Assembly (NCBI RefSeq): GCF_000657795.2
Contig: NZ_JHEP02000011.1
Span: 62,001-126,000, forward strand
Length of the DNA: 64,000 nt
Direction: 5' to 3'
Source of the DNA: Bordetella pseudohinzii
GTDB taxonomy: Bacteria; Pseudomonadota; Gammaproteobacteria; Burkholderiales; Burkholderiaceae_B
The translations under genes and the position numbers were made by a program. Below the pieces are notes generated by a model. It had not been told where the DNA came from and searched no databases. It saw only the letters and a program-made list of their open reading frames with translations. This document shows, piece after piece, positions 27,794 to 35,421 of the stretch (within the stretch, counting starts at the first letter, position 1; every line of letters starts with the position of its first letter).

Positions 27794-29707
27794 TCACACC
27801 GCCCAGCAGGCGCAGCCCAGCGCGCCCCAGAAACTCTTCAGATCGGCCACCGGCAGTTTGCTGCTCCAGGCGGTGGCATGGCGATGGCCGTGCACATTGC
27901 ACTGATTGGCGCAGCCGCAGGCCGCGGCGGCGTGGCGCATGACCTTCTGCAGGGGCGTGCCATCGGCCGGGGCGGCCGTGTCGGCCCAGCCGGCATAGCC
28001 GCCGAAGGTGCGCGCCGGCGACCAATCGGGCATGGCGGGGGGCGGGGCGCTTTCATCCAGCGAGGCGAAGGGGCCGGCGCCATAGACCACCTTGCCGCCG
28101 ACCATGGTGAGCAGGGCCGTGGTGTCGGCGATCTCCGCTTCGGGGCAGGCGAAGAAATCGCGGTCGGGGACGATGAGGTCGGCCAGCTGCCCGGCCTCGA
28201 TGCACCCCTTCTTGCCGACTTCGTTGGAGAACCAGGTGACCTTCTCCGTCCACATGCGCAGCGCCGTCTCGCGGTCCAGGCAATGGCGCTGGGGGTAAAG
28301 CTGGGTGCCGCCCACGGTCCGGCCGGTGATCAGCCAGGACAGCGAGACCCAGGGGTTGTAGGACGCCACGCGAGTGGCGTCCGTGCCGGCCGAGACATTC
28401 ACGCCCAGTTCGAGCATGCGCTTGACCGGCGGGGTGGCCGCCGCGGCCGCCGCGCCATACCGTTCGATGAAGTATTCGCCCTGGTAGGCCATGCGGTGTT
28501 GCACGGCGATGCCGCCGCCCAGCGCCGCGATACGGCCGATCGATTTTTCGGAGATGGTCTCGCAATGGTCGAAGAACCAGTTCAGGCCGGCAAGCGGGAT
28601 GTCGCGGTCGACCTTCTCGAACACGTCCAGCGCCCGATCTATCGTTTCGTCATAGGTGGCGTGCAGGCGCCAGGGCCAGCGGTTCTGCGCCAGCACCCGC
28701 AGCACTTCCTCCAGCTCGCCTTCCATCTCCGGGCCCATCTCGGGCCGGGGCTGGCGGAAGTCCTCGAAGTCGGCGGCCGAGAACACCAGCATTTCGCCCG
28801 CGCCGTTATGGCGGAAGTAGTCGTCGCCCTGCTTGTACTTGGAGGTCGAGGTCCAGTTCAGGAAGTCCTGCTTCTCCTGCTTGGGTTTCTGCGTGAACAG
28901 GTTGTAGGCCAGGCGCAGGGTGAGCTGGCCGGCATCGGCCAGTTGCTGAATCACCTGGTAATCCTCGGGGTAATTCTGCGAGCCGCCGCCGGCGTCGATG
29001 GCGCCGGTCACGCCGAGCCGATTGAGTTCGCGCATGAAGTGGCGCGTGGAATTGATCTGGTAGTCCAACGGCAGCCTGGGGCCCTTGGCCAGGGTGGCAT
29101 AGAGGATGGAAGCGTTGGGCTTGGCCAGCAGCAGCCCGGTGGGATTGCCCGCGCTGTCGCGCACGATTTCGCCGCCCGGGGGCTGCGGCGTGTCCTTGGT
29201 ATAGCCCGCGGCGCGCAAGGCCGCGCCGTTGAGCAGCGCGCGATCGTAGAGGTGCAGGATGAAGACCGGGGTGTCGGGCGCCACGGCGTTCAGTTCGGCC
29301 AGGGTCGGCAGGCGTTTTTCGGCGAATTGGTGTTCGGTGAATCCGCCCACCACGCGCACCCATTGCGGCGCGGGGGTGATCGCCACCTGGCGTTTGAGCA
29401 TGTCCATGGCGTCGGCCAGGCGCTTGACCCCGTCCCAGCGCAATTCCATGTTGTAGTTCAGGCCGCCGCGGATGATGTGCAGGTGATTGTCGATCAGCCC
29501 CGGCAGCACGCTTTTGCCATGCAGGTCGATGACCCGGGTGGCGCCGCCGGCCAAGGGCAGCACGTCCTCGTCGCGGCCGACCCGCAGGAAGCGGCCCTCC
29601 TTGATCGCGACCGCGCCGGCCGTGGGGTTGGCGCGGTCCAGGGTGGTGAAGCGGCCATTGTGCAGGATGACATCGGGGGCAGGGCTGGGGACGGGGGCGC
29701 CGGTCAT
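27794..29707 (-). CDS. YtcJ-like amidohydrolase with Cys-rich C-terminal tail
   Basis: A 637-residue metal-dependent amidohydrolase. The N-terminal beta sandwich (VILHNGRFTTLDRANP) leads into the TIM barrel with metal ligands H75 and H77 (DNHLHIIRGG); ELGVNVSAGTDATRVASYNP carries the conserved Asp, and a C-terminal strand (GGKVVYGAG) closes the composite domain. YtcJ-type enzymes hydrolyse N-acyl or formyl amides; the substrate here is not known. Unusual is the last 45 residues, with CGCANQC, HGHRH and GCACW, a possible extra metal site. The MFS gene follows directly, suggesting an importer or exporter of substrate or product. Confidence 0.82.
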   Translation of the reverse strand: MTGAPVPSPAPDVILHNGRFTTLDRANPTAGAVAIKEGRFLRVGRDEDVLPLAGGATRVIDLHGKSVLPGLIDNHLHIIRGGLNYNMELRWDGVKRLADAMDMLKRQVAITPAPQWVRVVGGFTEHQFAEKRLPTLAELNAVAPDTPVFILHLYDRALLNGAALRAAGYTKDTPQPPGGEIVRDSAGNPTGLLLAKPNASILYATLAKGPRLPLDYQINSTRHFMRELNRLGVTGAIDAGGGSQNYPEDYQVIQQLADAGQLTLRLAYNLFTQKPKQEKQDFLNWTSTSKYKQGDDYFRHNGAGEMLVFSAADFEDFRQPRPEMGPEMEGELEEVLRVLAQNRWPWRLHATYDETIDRALDVFEKVDRDIPLAGLNWFFDHCETISEKSIGRIAALGGGIAVQHRMAYQGEYFIERYGAAAAAATPPVKRMLELGVNVSAGTDATRVASYNPWVSLSWLITGRTVGGTQLYPQRHCLDRETALRMWTEKVTWFSNEVGKKGCIEAGQLADLIVPDRDFFACPEAEIADTTALLTMVGGKVVYGAGPFASLDESAPPPAMPDWSPARTFGGYAGWADTAAPADGTPLQKVMRHAAAACGCANQCNVHGHRHATAWSSKLPVADLKSFWGALGCACWAV

Positions 29708-29883
29708 GTCGGTTTTCCTTTGAGCGCTGGGCAGGGATGCCGCCTTACCCGCTGATTGTGCGCCTGCCGTGCCCGTAAGGACAGCCCCCCCGGCGCTGCC
29801 CGGGCGCGGGCGGATCGCTGGCCGCCAGGCCGGTCAGCCGCGCGGAAGACCGATTTTCGTTATGGTTTTGCCGCCGAGGCTGT

Positions 29884-30717
29884 TCATGCCGCGGCCGGCC
29901 GCTTGATCCGCCGGCAGGCCAGCGCGGCGAGAAACAGCAGCGACAGGCAGACCACGATGGTGGGCGCGGGCGCGCTGTCGAGGAAAAAGCTCAGGTAGAC
30001 GCCGGCCAGGCTGCCCCCGGCCGCGACGGCGACGGCGCAGACCAGCATGGCGCCGAAGCGGCGGGTCAGGAGCAGGGCGATGGCGCCGGGCGCGATCAGC
30101 AGCGCGATGATCAGGATGATGCCGACGGCCTTCATGCCGCCCACGATGGATAGCGACAGCAAGGCCAGCAGCCCGTAGTGCAGCAGGCCGGCCGCCAGGC
30201 CCAGGGCGCGCGCCTGGACGGGATCGAAGGCCTGCAGCAGGAGGTCGCGCCACTTCAGGACGATGACGCCCGTCACCAGCAAGGCGATGGCGCCGCTTTC
30301 CAGCAGATCGGGCCAGGCCGTGCCCAGCATGTCGCCAAAGAGGATGTGGTCCAGGTGCACATCGCTGCGTGCGCCGGCATGCAGCACCACCCCCAGGCCG
30401 AACATGCCGGAGAAGACGACGCCCATCACGGTTTCCTGCTTGAGCCGGCTGTGGGTCTGTAGATAGCCCGTGCCCGCGGCACAGAGCATGCCCGCGGCCA
30501 GGGCGCCCGCTTCGAGCGGCAGGCCGGCCATGTAGGCCAGCACCACGCCCGGGAAGACGGCATGGGAGACGGCGTCACCCATCAGCGCCCAGCCCTTGAG
30601 CACCAGGAAGCACGACAGCAGCGCCGTGGGGACGGCGACCAGGACGGCAATCATGAGCGCCTGGCGCATGAAGTCGAACGCAAGCGGCGCCGACAGCAGT
30701 TCGGACAGCGGGCTCAT
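29884..30717 (-). CDS. sitD: Mn/Fe ABC transporter permease (SitD-like)
   Basis: A 277-residue integral membrane permease of the ABC-3 (ZnuB/MntC) family with about eight helices; GWALMGDAVSHAVFPGVVLAY is the conserved coupling-region motif. Start at ATG 30717 overlaps the stop of the other permease as ATGA, so the longer open frame to the right is not used. It is the last gene of a binding protein-ATPase-permease-permease operon, the SitABCD/YfeABCD layout, which transports Mn(II) and sometimes Fe(II). The two-permease form distinguishes it from MntABC and ZnuABC. Confidence 0.88.
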   Translation of the reverse strand: MSPLSELLSAPLAFDFMRQALMIAVLVAVPTALLSCFLVLKGWALMGDAVSHAVFPGVVLAYMAGLPLEAGALAAGMLCAAGTGYLQTHSRLKQETVMGVVFSGMFGLGVVLHAGARSDVHLDHILFGDMLGTAWPDLLESGAIALLVTGVIVLKWRDLLLQAFDPVQARALGLAAGLLHYGLLALLSLSIVGGMKAVGIILIIALLIAPGAIALLLTRRFGAMLVCAVAVAAGGSLAGVYLSFFLDSAPAPTIVVCLSLLFLAALACRRIKRPAAA

Positions 30718-31562
30718 GGCGTTTTCCGGGCGCGGCGGCGCGCGGCCAGCAGCCCATGCTTGGGCGCGAAGACAAAGGCGGCCAGAAAGCACAGCGTCTG
30801 CAAGAGCACGATGATGCCGCCGGTGGCGCCGTCCAGAAAATAGCTGGCGTAGGCCCCGGCAAAGCTGCTGGCCGCGCCGATGGCCGTGCTCAGGGCCAGC
30901 AGGCGCGCGAAACGGTCGGTCAGCAGATAGGCCGTGGCGCCGGGCGTGACCACCATGGCCACCACCAGAAAGGCGCCCACCGTCTGCATGGCGGCCACCG
31001 TGCATGCCGCCAGCAGGGTGAAGAACAGCGCCTTGAGGGCTTGGGGATCGAGGCCGATCGACCAGGCATGGTTTTCATCGAAGAAGGCCACCATCAAGTC
31101 CTTCCATTTGCATAGCAGGACGGCCAGCGAGACCAGGCCGATGATGGCCAGCTGCAGCGTGTCTTGCGGCGTGATGGCCAGGATGTTGCCCATGATGATG
31201 GTCTGCAGATTGACCGCCGAGGGCGACAGCGAAGCCATGAACAGGCCCAGGCCGAAGAAGGCCGCGAACACCAGGCCGATGACCACGTCTTCCTTCAGCG
31301 GTGTGCGCTGCTTGAGCAAGAGCATCGCGCCCGAGGCCAGCAGGCCCGATAGAAAGGCCCCGCCGGAAAAAGGCAGCCCCAGCATGTAGGCGCCCGCCAC
31401 GCCGGGCACGATGGCGTGCGACAGGGCATCGCCGATCAGCGACCAGCCCTTGAGCATCAGGTAGGCGGACAGAAAGGCGCAGACCATGCCCACCAGGGCG
31501 GAAACCCACATGGCCTTGAGCATGTAGTCATAGGCGAAGGGCGCGGCCAGTTGGGCGATCAT
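30714..31562 (-). CDS. sitC: Mn/Fe ABC transporter permease (SitC-like)
   Basis: A 282-residue ABC-3 family permease with about eight hydrophobic helices and the motif [22 protein letters not shown]. It pairs with SitD to form the channel; the two share the same coupling motif but differ elsewhere. Start at 31562 overlaps the ATPase stop by four bases (ATGA). The loop sequence [20 protein letters not shown] is typical of iron/manganese-type permeases such as YfeC. Confidence 0.88.
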   Translation of the reverse strand: MIAQLAAPFAYDYMLKAMWVSALVGMVCAFLSAYLMLKGWSLIGDALSHAIVPGVAGAYMLGLPFSGGAFLSGLLASGAMLLLKQRTPLKEDVVIGLVFAAFFGLGLFMASLSPSAVNLQTIIMGNILAITPQDTLQLAIIGLVSLAVLLCKWKDLMVAFFDENHAWSIGLDPQALKALFFTLLAACTVAAMQTVGAFLVVAMVVTPGATAYLLTDRFARLLALSTAIGAASSFAGAYASYFLDGATGGIIVLLQTLCFLAAFVFAPKHGLLAARRRARKTP

Positions 31563-32419
31563 GGCGTGGGACGGGGTTCGCGCGGGGTCGCGGTGTCGCC
31601 ATAGAACACTAGCGGACGCTCGTCATCGGAGAAAATGCCCACGGCCTGGGCGCGCCGCTCGTCGCTGTCGCTGAGCACGAATTGCCTGAGCACGCCGCCG
31701 AAAGCCGCTTGCAGATTGGCCTGCGTGAAGACCTCGGTGACGGGGCCATGGGCCAGCACGGTCCGGTTCAAGAGCACGGCGCGGTCGCAGAACTCCGGCA
31801 CGCTGCCCAGGTTGTGCGTGGAGACCAGCACGACGCGGCCCTCGTCGCGCAGGCGGCCCAGCAGGGCGATGATGGCATCCTCGGTGGCCACGTCCACGCC
31901 GGTGAAGGGCTCATCGAGCAGAAGCAGGCGCGCATCCTGGGCCAGCGCCCGGGCGAGGAAGACCCGTTTTTTCTGGCCGCCGGACAACTCGCCTATCTGG
32001 CGGGCGCGCAGCGCGGCCATGCCCACGCGCGCCAGCGCCGAGGCCACGGCCTGGCGATCCGCCGCGCGCGGCCGGCGCAGCGGACCCATATGCCCATAGC
32101 GTCCCATCATGACGACATCCTCGACCAGGACGGGGAAGTGCCAGTCCACGTCTTCGCTTTGCGGCACATAGGCCACCAGCTTGCGGCGCAGGGCCGCGCG
32201 CGCCGTCATTCCCAGGACCTGGACCTCGCCGCGCGCCAGCCGCTGCAAGCCCATGATGGCCTTGAACAAGGTGGACTTGCCGCTGCCGTTGACGCCCACC
32301 AGGGCGGCGATGCTGCCGGGCGGAATCTCGAAGCTGGCGTCGCGCAGCGCCGTATGGCCGTTGCGGTAGGTGACGGTGGCCTGCGCGACGCTCAGGCCGG
32401 CGGCTTCGGGCGCGCGCAT
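31559..32419 (-). CDS. sitB: Mn/Fe ABC transporter ATP-binding protein (SitB-like)
   Basis: A 286-residue ATPase that powers the metal permease. Walker A is GVNGSGKST (about 42-50), the signature is ELSGGQKKR, Walker B is LLLLDEP and the H-loop is STHNLGS. The Q-loop region reads [19 protein letters not shown], whose DWHFP is characteristic of Mn/Fe-type (MntB/SitB/YfeB) ATPases. The start ATG at 32419 overlaps the sitA stop by one base. A C-terminal tail of about 25 residues extends past the usual end. Confidence 0.92.
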   Translation of the reverse strand: MRAPEAAGLSVAQATVTYRNGHTALRDASFEIPPGSIAALVGVNGSGKSTLFKAIMGLQRLARGEVQVLGMTARAALRRKLVAYVPQSEDVDWHFPVLVEDVVMMGRYGHMGPLRRPRAADRQAVASALARVGMAALRARQIGELSGGQKKRVFLARALAQDARLLLLDEPFTGVDVATEDAIIALLGRLRDEGRVVLVSTHNLGSVPEFCDRAVLLNRTVLAHGPVTEVFTQANLQAAFGGVLRQFVLSDSDERRAQAVGIFSDDERPLVFYGDTATPREPRPTP

Positions 32420-33327
32420 CAGGGCTGCAATCCGCGTGCGATCGTGTCGGTCGTGACCCGCAGCAGATCCAGATAGGTGGGCACCGGGCCGTCGGATTCG
32501 CTGAGGGAATCCACATAAAGCACGCCGCCATAGCGCGCGCCGGTCTCGCGCGCGACCTGCATGGCCGGGGCGGGCGAAATCGTGCTCTCGCTGAAGACGG
32601 CCGGTATGCCGTGCTCGCGCACCAGGTCGATGACGCGCCGCACCTGTTGCGGCGTGCCCTGCTGGTCGGCATTGATGGGCCAGAGATAGAGCTCCTTGAG
32701 GCCGAAGTCGCGCGCCAGATAGCTGAAAGCGCCTTCGCTGGACACCAGCCAGCGGCGTTCGGGCGCGATGTCCCGCAGGCGCGCGCGGATGGGGTCCAGG
32801 GTTGCGCGGATGCGGGCCTTGTAGGCCTGCGCATTGGCGCGGTAGGTATCGGCATGGGCCGGGTCATGCTTGACCAGGGCGTCGCGGATATTGTCCACGT
32901 AGATCAGCGCGTTGTCGGGCGACATCCAGGCATGCGGATTGGGCTTGCCCAGATAAGGGCCGGCCTCGATGCCCATGGGGATGATGCCCTGCGTGACCAC
33001 GGCCCCGGGGACATCTTTGAGGCGGCTGAAGAAGCGCTCGAACCAGCGCTCGAGATTCAGGCCGTTCCAGAGGATGAGCTGCGCATCCTGGGCGCGGGCC
33101 AGGTCGCCGGGCGTGGGCTGGTAATCGTGGATTTCGGCGCCGGGCCGGGTGATGGCGGTGACCTCGGCCGCGTCTCCGGCCACGTTGCGCGCCATGTCGG
33201 CGATGATGGTGAAGGTGGTGACGACCTTGAATTTGCCGGCCGCCTGGGCGGTCGCGCCCAGGCAGGCGCCCAGGGCGAGGGTGAGAGCGAGCAGGAAGCG
33301 GCGGGTGTTATCCGATGATGGCGACAC
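32419..33327 (-). CDS. sitA: Mn/Fe-binding periplasmic protein (SitA-like)
   Basis: A 302-residue cluster A-I metal-binding protein with a signal peptide ending near residue 30 (GATAQAAG). The four metal ligands expected for Mn/Fe-type proteins are present: H67 ([10 protein letters not shown]), H132 (NPHAWMSP), E198 ([10 protein letters not shown]) and D273 (YVDSLSE). There is no His-rich loop, which argues against zinc (ZnuA). A GTG start at 33327 is supported by GAGGAG about nine bases upstream. It heads the sitABCD operon. A partial Fur-like site lies 85-103 bases upstream. Confidence 0.92.
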   Translation of the reverse strand: MSPSSDNTRRFLLALTLALGACLGATAQAAGKFKVVTTFTIIADMARNVAGDAAEVTAITRPGAEIHDYQPTPGDLARAQDAQLILWNGLNLERWFERFFSRLKDVPGAVVTQGIIPMGIEAGPYLGKPNPHAWMSPDNALIYVDNIRDALVKHDPAHADTYRANAQAYKARIRATLDPIRARLRDIAPERRWLVSSEGAFSYLARDFGLKELYLWPINADQQGTPQQVRRVIDLVREHGIPAVFSESTISPAPAMQVARETGARYGGVLYVDSLSESDGPVPTYLDLLRVTTDTIARGLQP

Positions 33328-33411
33328 GGAAGGGACTCCTCAGAAACAACGGTCTTGCCGCGCGGGGCGGGCGACAGGAGCAGGGAAGCGTCATCGGACA
33401 GTCAATCAGAA

Positions 33412-33430
33412 AATAACAAGTCTCATTTAT
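33412..33430. promoter_or_regulatory. Weak Fur/metal-regulator-like site upstream of sitA
   Basis: AATAACAAGTCTCATTTAT matches the 19-base Fur consensus at about 10 positions, best in its right half (TCTCATT). It is the only AT-rich stretch between sitA and tRNA-Arg copy 2, so it probably holds the operon promoter. An MntR site cannot be excluded. Confidence 0.35.
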
Positions 33431-33482
33431 ATTCATCGCCCCGGCGCGCGAGGCGGGCAAAAAGCGGGCAAACGGCAGGCGA

Positions 33483-33511
33483 TTGGACAACCATGAAAAA
33501 CACGCTATAAT
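33483..33511 (+). promoter_or_regulatory. Promoter of second tRNA-Arg
   Basis: TTGGAC (33483-33488) and a consensus TATAAT (33506-33511) with a 17-base spacer, ending nine bases before the tRNA. Confidence 0.75.
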
Positions 33512-33520
33512 CTTTCTTCT

Positions 33521-33597
33521 GCGCCCGTAGCTCAGTTGGATAGAGTACTTGGCTACGAACCAAGGGGTCGTGGGTTCGAATCCTGCCGGGCGCGCCA
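33521..33597 (+). tRNA. tRNA-Arg(ACG), copy 2
   Basis: Identical over all 77 bases to the copies at 26071 and 35303, with anticodon ACG in CTACGAA and encoded CCA. Flanks differ from the other two copies, including a distinct terminator. Confidence 0.97.
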
Positions 33598-33601
33598 TAT
33601 C

Positions 33602-33641
33602 AAAAAGCCTGCAAGCGATGCTTGCAGGCTTTTTTCTTTTT
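33602..33641 (+). terminator. Terminator after tRNA-Arg copy 2
   Basis: Stem AAAAAGCCTGCAAGC with its complement, loop GAT, followed by a T-rich run. Related to, but not identical with, the hairpins after the other two copies. Confidence 0.88.
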
Positions 33642-33729
33642 CCGCTTCGCCTAGGCGGCGTCCGCCGCGGCGTGGGCAGGATTCTGATGCGCAATACCCG
33701 CAACAATATCCCCACCCATATCCCTACGC

Positions 33730-33769
33730 ATATATCGATATATCTGTATATTTAGATTTTTCGATATAT
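33730..33769. promoter_or_regulatory. Candidate ArsR operator/promoter region
   Basis: An AT-rich island in a GC-rich genome. ATATATCGATATAT (33730-33743) is a perfect palindrome, and its half TCGATATAT recurs at 33761-33769 (first at 33735-33743), 26 bases apart. It lies 29-68 bases before the ArsR start, so it probably forms the promoter and autoregulatory site. Confidence 0.55.
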
Positions 33770-33797
33770 GATGGAAGCCTCAATCCGAGAGAGTCGA

Positions 33798-34097
33798 ATG
33801 AGCATCAACACCGAAGACATCCTCAAGGCGCTGGCCCATCCGGCGCGACGGAATATCCTGGCCTGGCTGAAAGAGCCCGAGCGGCATTTCGCCGGGCAGG
33901 AGCATCCCCTGGATATCGGCGTGTGCGCGGGCCAGTTCGAGCGCTGCGGATTGTCGCAGTCCACCGTGTCCACCCATCTGGGCATCCTGCAGCGCGCCGG
34001 GCTCGTACAGACCCGCCGCATGGGGCAGTGGGTGTTCTATCAGCGCAACGAGGCCACGATCGCCGAGTTCCTGAAGACCTTGCAGACCGAGTTGTAA
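33798..34097 (+). CDS. ArsR-family regulator of the OYE gene
   Basis: A 99-residue winged-helix repressor. LAHPARRNILAWL opens the domain and the recognition helix is LSQSTVSTHLGILQRAGLV; GQWVFYQRN forms the wing. There is no arsenic-type CxCxxC motif; instead two cysteines, C43 and C50, flank the start of the recognition region (GVCAGQFERCGLSQ). Such a pair suits sensing of electrophiles or oxidants, the substrates of Old Yellow Enzymes. Start at 33798 is chosen over 33768 for its GAGAGAG ribosome site. The OYE gene follows 41 bases later, probably in the same operon. Confidence 0.85.
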   Translation: MSINTEDILKALAHPARRNILAWLKEPERHFAGQEHPLDIGVCAGQFERCGLSQSTVSTHLGILQRAGLVQTRRMGQWVFYQRNEATIAEFLKTLQTEL

Positions 34098-34138
34098 ACC
34101 GCCTGTTTCCTTCGCCCGTATTTTTTCGAGAGGCATTC

Positions 34139-35257
34139 ATGTCCAAGTTGTTCCAGCCCATCACCGTCGGTGATCTGCAATTGGCCAATCGCATCGTGAT
34201 GGCGCCGCTGACGCGCAATCGTTCGCCCAATGCCGTACCCCAGCCCATCACGGCGACCTATTATGCGCAGCGCGCCAGCGCCGGCCTGCTGATCACCGAG
34301 GCCACGCCGGTGTCGCATCAGGGCCAGGGCTATGCCGATGTGCCCGGCTTGTATGCGCCCGAGCAACTGGCGGGCTGGCGCCGCGTGACCGATGCGGTGC
34401 ACGCCAAGGGCGGCAAGATCGTCGTGCAGATGTGGCATGTCGGCCGGATCTCGCACACCACCCTGCAGCCCGGCGGCCAGGCGCCGGTGGCGCCTTCGGC
34501 GATCCAGGCCAAGGCCAAGACCTATCTCGTCAATCCCGATGGCAGCGGCGCTTTCGCCGAGACCTCGGCGCCGCGCGCGCTCGACGCCGCCGAGATCCCG
34601 GGCATCGTCGATGACTTCCGCCGCGCCGCCCGCGCGGCCGTGGGCGAGGCCGGCTTCGATGGCGTGGAGCTGCACGCGGCCAACGGCTATCTGATCGACC
34701 AGTTCCTGCGCTCGGGCTCCAATCATCGCGATGACGCCTATGGCGGCAGCATCGAGAATCGCGCCCGCTTCCTGTTCGAGGTGCTTGACGCCGTGGTGGC
34801 CGAGATCGGCGGCGGCCGCGTCGGCATCCGTCTCTCGCCGGTGACGCCGGCCAATGACAGCAGCGACGACCGTCCCCAGGAGCTGTTCGACTACGTGGCC
34901 GCCCGCCTGGCCGGCTATGGCCTGGCTTATGTCCATATCATCGAGGGCGCCACGGGCGGCGCGAGGGATTTCTCGCAAGGCCCGCAGCCGTTTGATTATG
35001 CGCGGTTCAAGGCCGCCTACCGCAATGCCGGCGGCCGGGGCGCCTGGATGCTCAACAATGGCTACGACGGCAAGCTGGCAGAGGCCGCTGTCGAAAGCGG
35101 GGCGGCCGACCTGATCGCCTTTGGCAGGCTGTTCATCGCCAATCCGGACCTGGTCGAGCGCCTGCGCAATCATTCGCCCCTCAATACGCCGGACCAGAAG
35201 ACTTTTTATGGCGGCGGCGAGCACGGCTATATCGATTATCCGGCCCTGACGGCCTGA
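34139..35257 (+). CDS. Old Yellow Enzyme family alkene reductase (NemA-like)
   Basis: A 372-residue FMN- and NADPH-dependent flavoenzyme that reduces activated C=C bonds, nitrate esters and quinone-like electrophiles. Family motifs are clear: the N-terminal LANRIVMAPLTRNRS, QMWHVGRISH, ELHAANGYLIDQFL with the substrate-binding His/Asn pair and RDDAYGGSIENRARF, then AFGRLFIANPDLVER near the C-terminus. The start at 34139 has GAGAGG upstream and begins the conserved sequence. Preceded by an ArsR-type regulator whose cysteines may sense the same substrates. A detoxification role is likely. Confidence 0.93.
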   Translation: MSKLFQPITVGDLQLANRIVMAPLTRNRSPNAVPQPITATYYAQRASAGLLITEATPVSHQGQGYADVPGLYAPEQLAGWRRVTDAVHAKGGKIVVQMWHVGRISHTTLQPGGQAPVAPSAIQAKAKTYLVNPDGSGAFAETSAPRALDAAEIPGIVDDFRRAARAAVGEAGFDGVELHAANGYLIDQFLRSGSNHRDDAYGGSIENRARFLFEVLDAVVAEIGGGRVGIRLSPVTPANDSSDDRPQELFDYVAARLAGYGLAYVHIIEGATGGARDFSQGPQPFDYARFKAAYRNAGGRGAWMLNNGYDGKLAEAAVESGAADLIAFGRLFIANPDLVERLRNHSPLNTPDQKTFYGGGEHGYIDYPALTA

Positions 35258-35261
35258 GCCG

Positions 35262-35290
35262 CTGGACAAGCGCTGAAAAGGCGATATAAT
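35262..35290 (+). promoter_or_regulatory. Promoter of third tRNA-Arg
   Basis: CTGGAC (35262-35267) and a consensus TATAAT (35285-35290) with a 17-base spacer, beginning five bases after the OYE stop. Confidence 0.7.
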
Positions 35291-35302
35291 CTCGCCTCTT
35301 TA

Positions 35303-35379
35303 GCGCCCGTAGCTCAGTTGGATAGAGTACTTGGCTACGAACCAAGGGGTCGTGGGTTCGAATCCTGCCGGGCGCGCCA
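35303..35379 (+). tRNA. tRNA-Arg(ACG), copy 3
   Basis: Identical to copies 1 and 2 over 77 bases, with anticodon ACG and encoded CCA. With its flanks it forms the second half of a 132-base direct repeat with copy 1. Confidence 0.97.
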
Positions 35380-35388
35380 GATTGTCGG

Positions 35389-35421
35389 AAAAGCCCGCAA
35401 GCCATGCTTGCGGGCTTTTTT
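35389..35421. terminator. Bidirectional terminator between tRNA-Arg copy 3 and the acyl-CoA ligase gene
   Basis: Same stem as after copy 1 (AAAAGCCCGCAAGC and complement). T runs on both strands suit tRNA transcription from the left and the ligase gene from the right; its last base is part of the ligase stop codon. Confidence 0.85.

Noticed and set aside
27248-29755. About 835-codon open frame on the + strand
   Set aside because: Antisense to the YtcJ-like amidohydrolase and MFS genes; no recognisable protein features.
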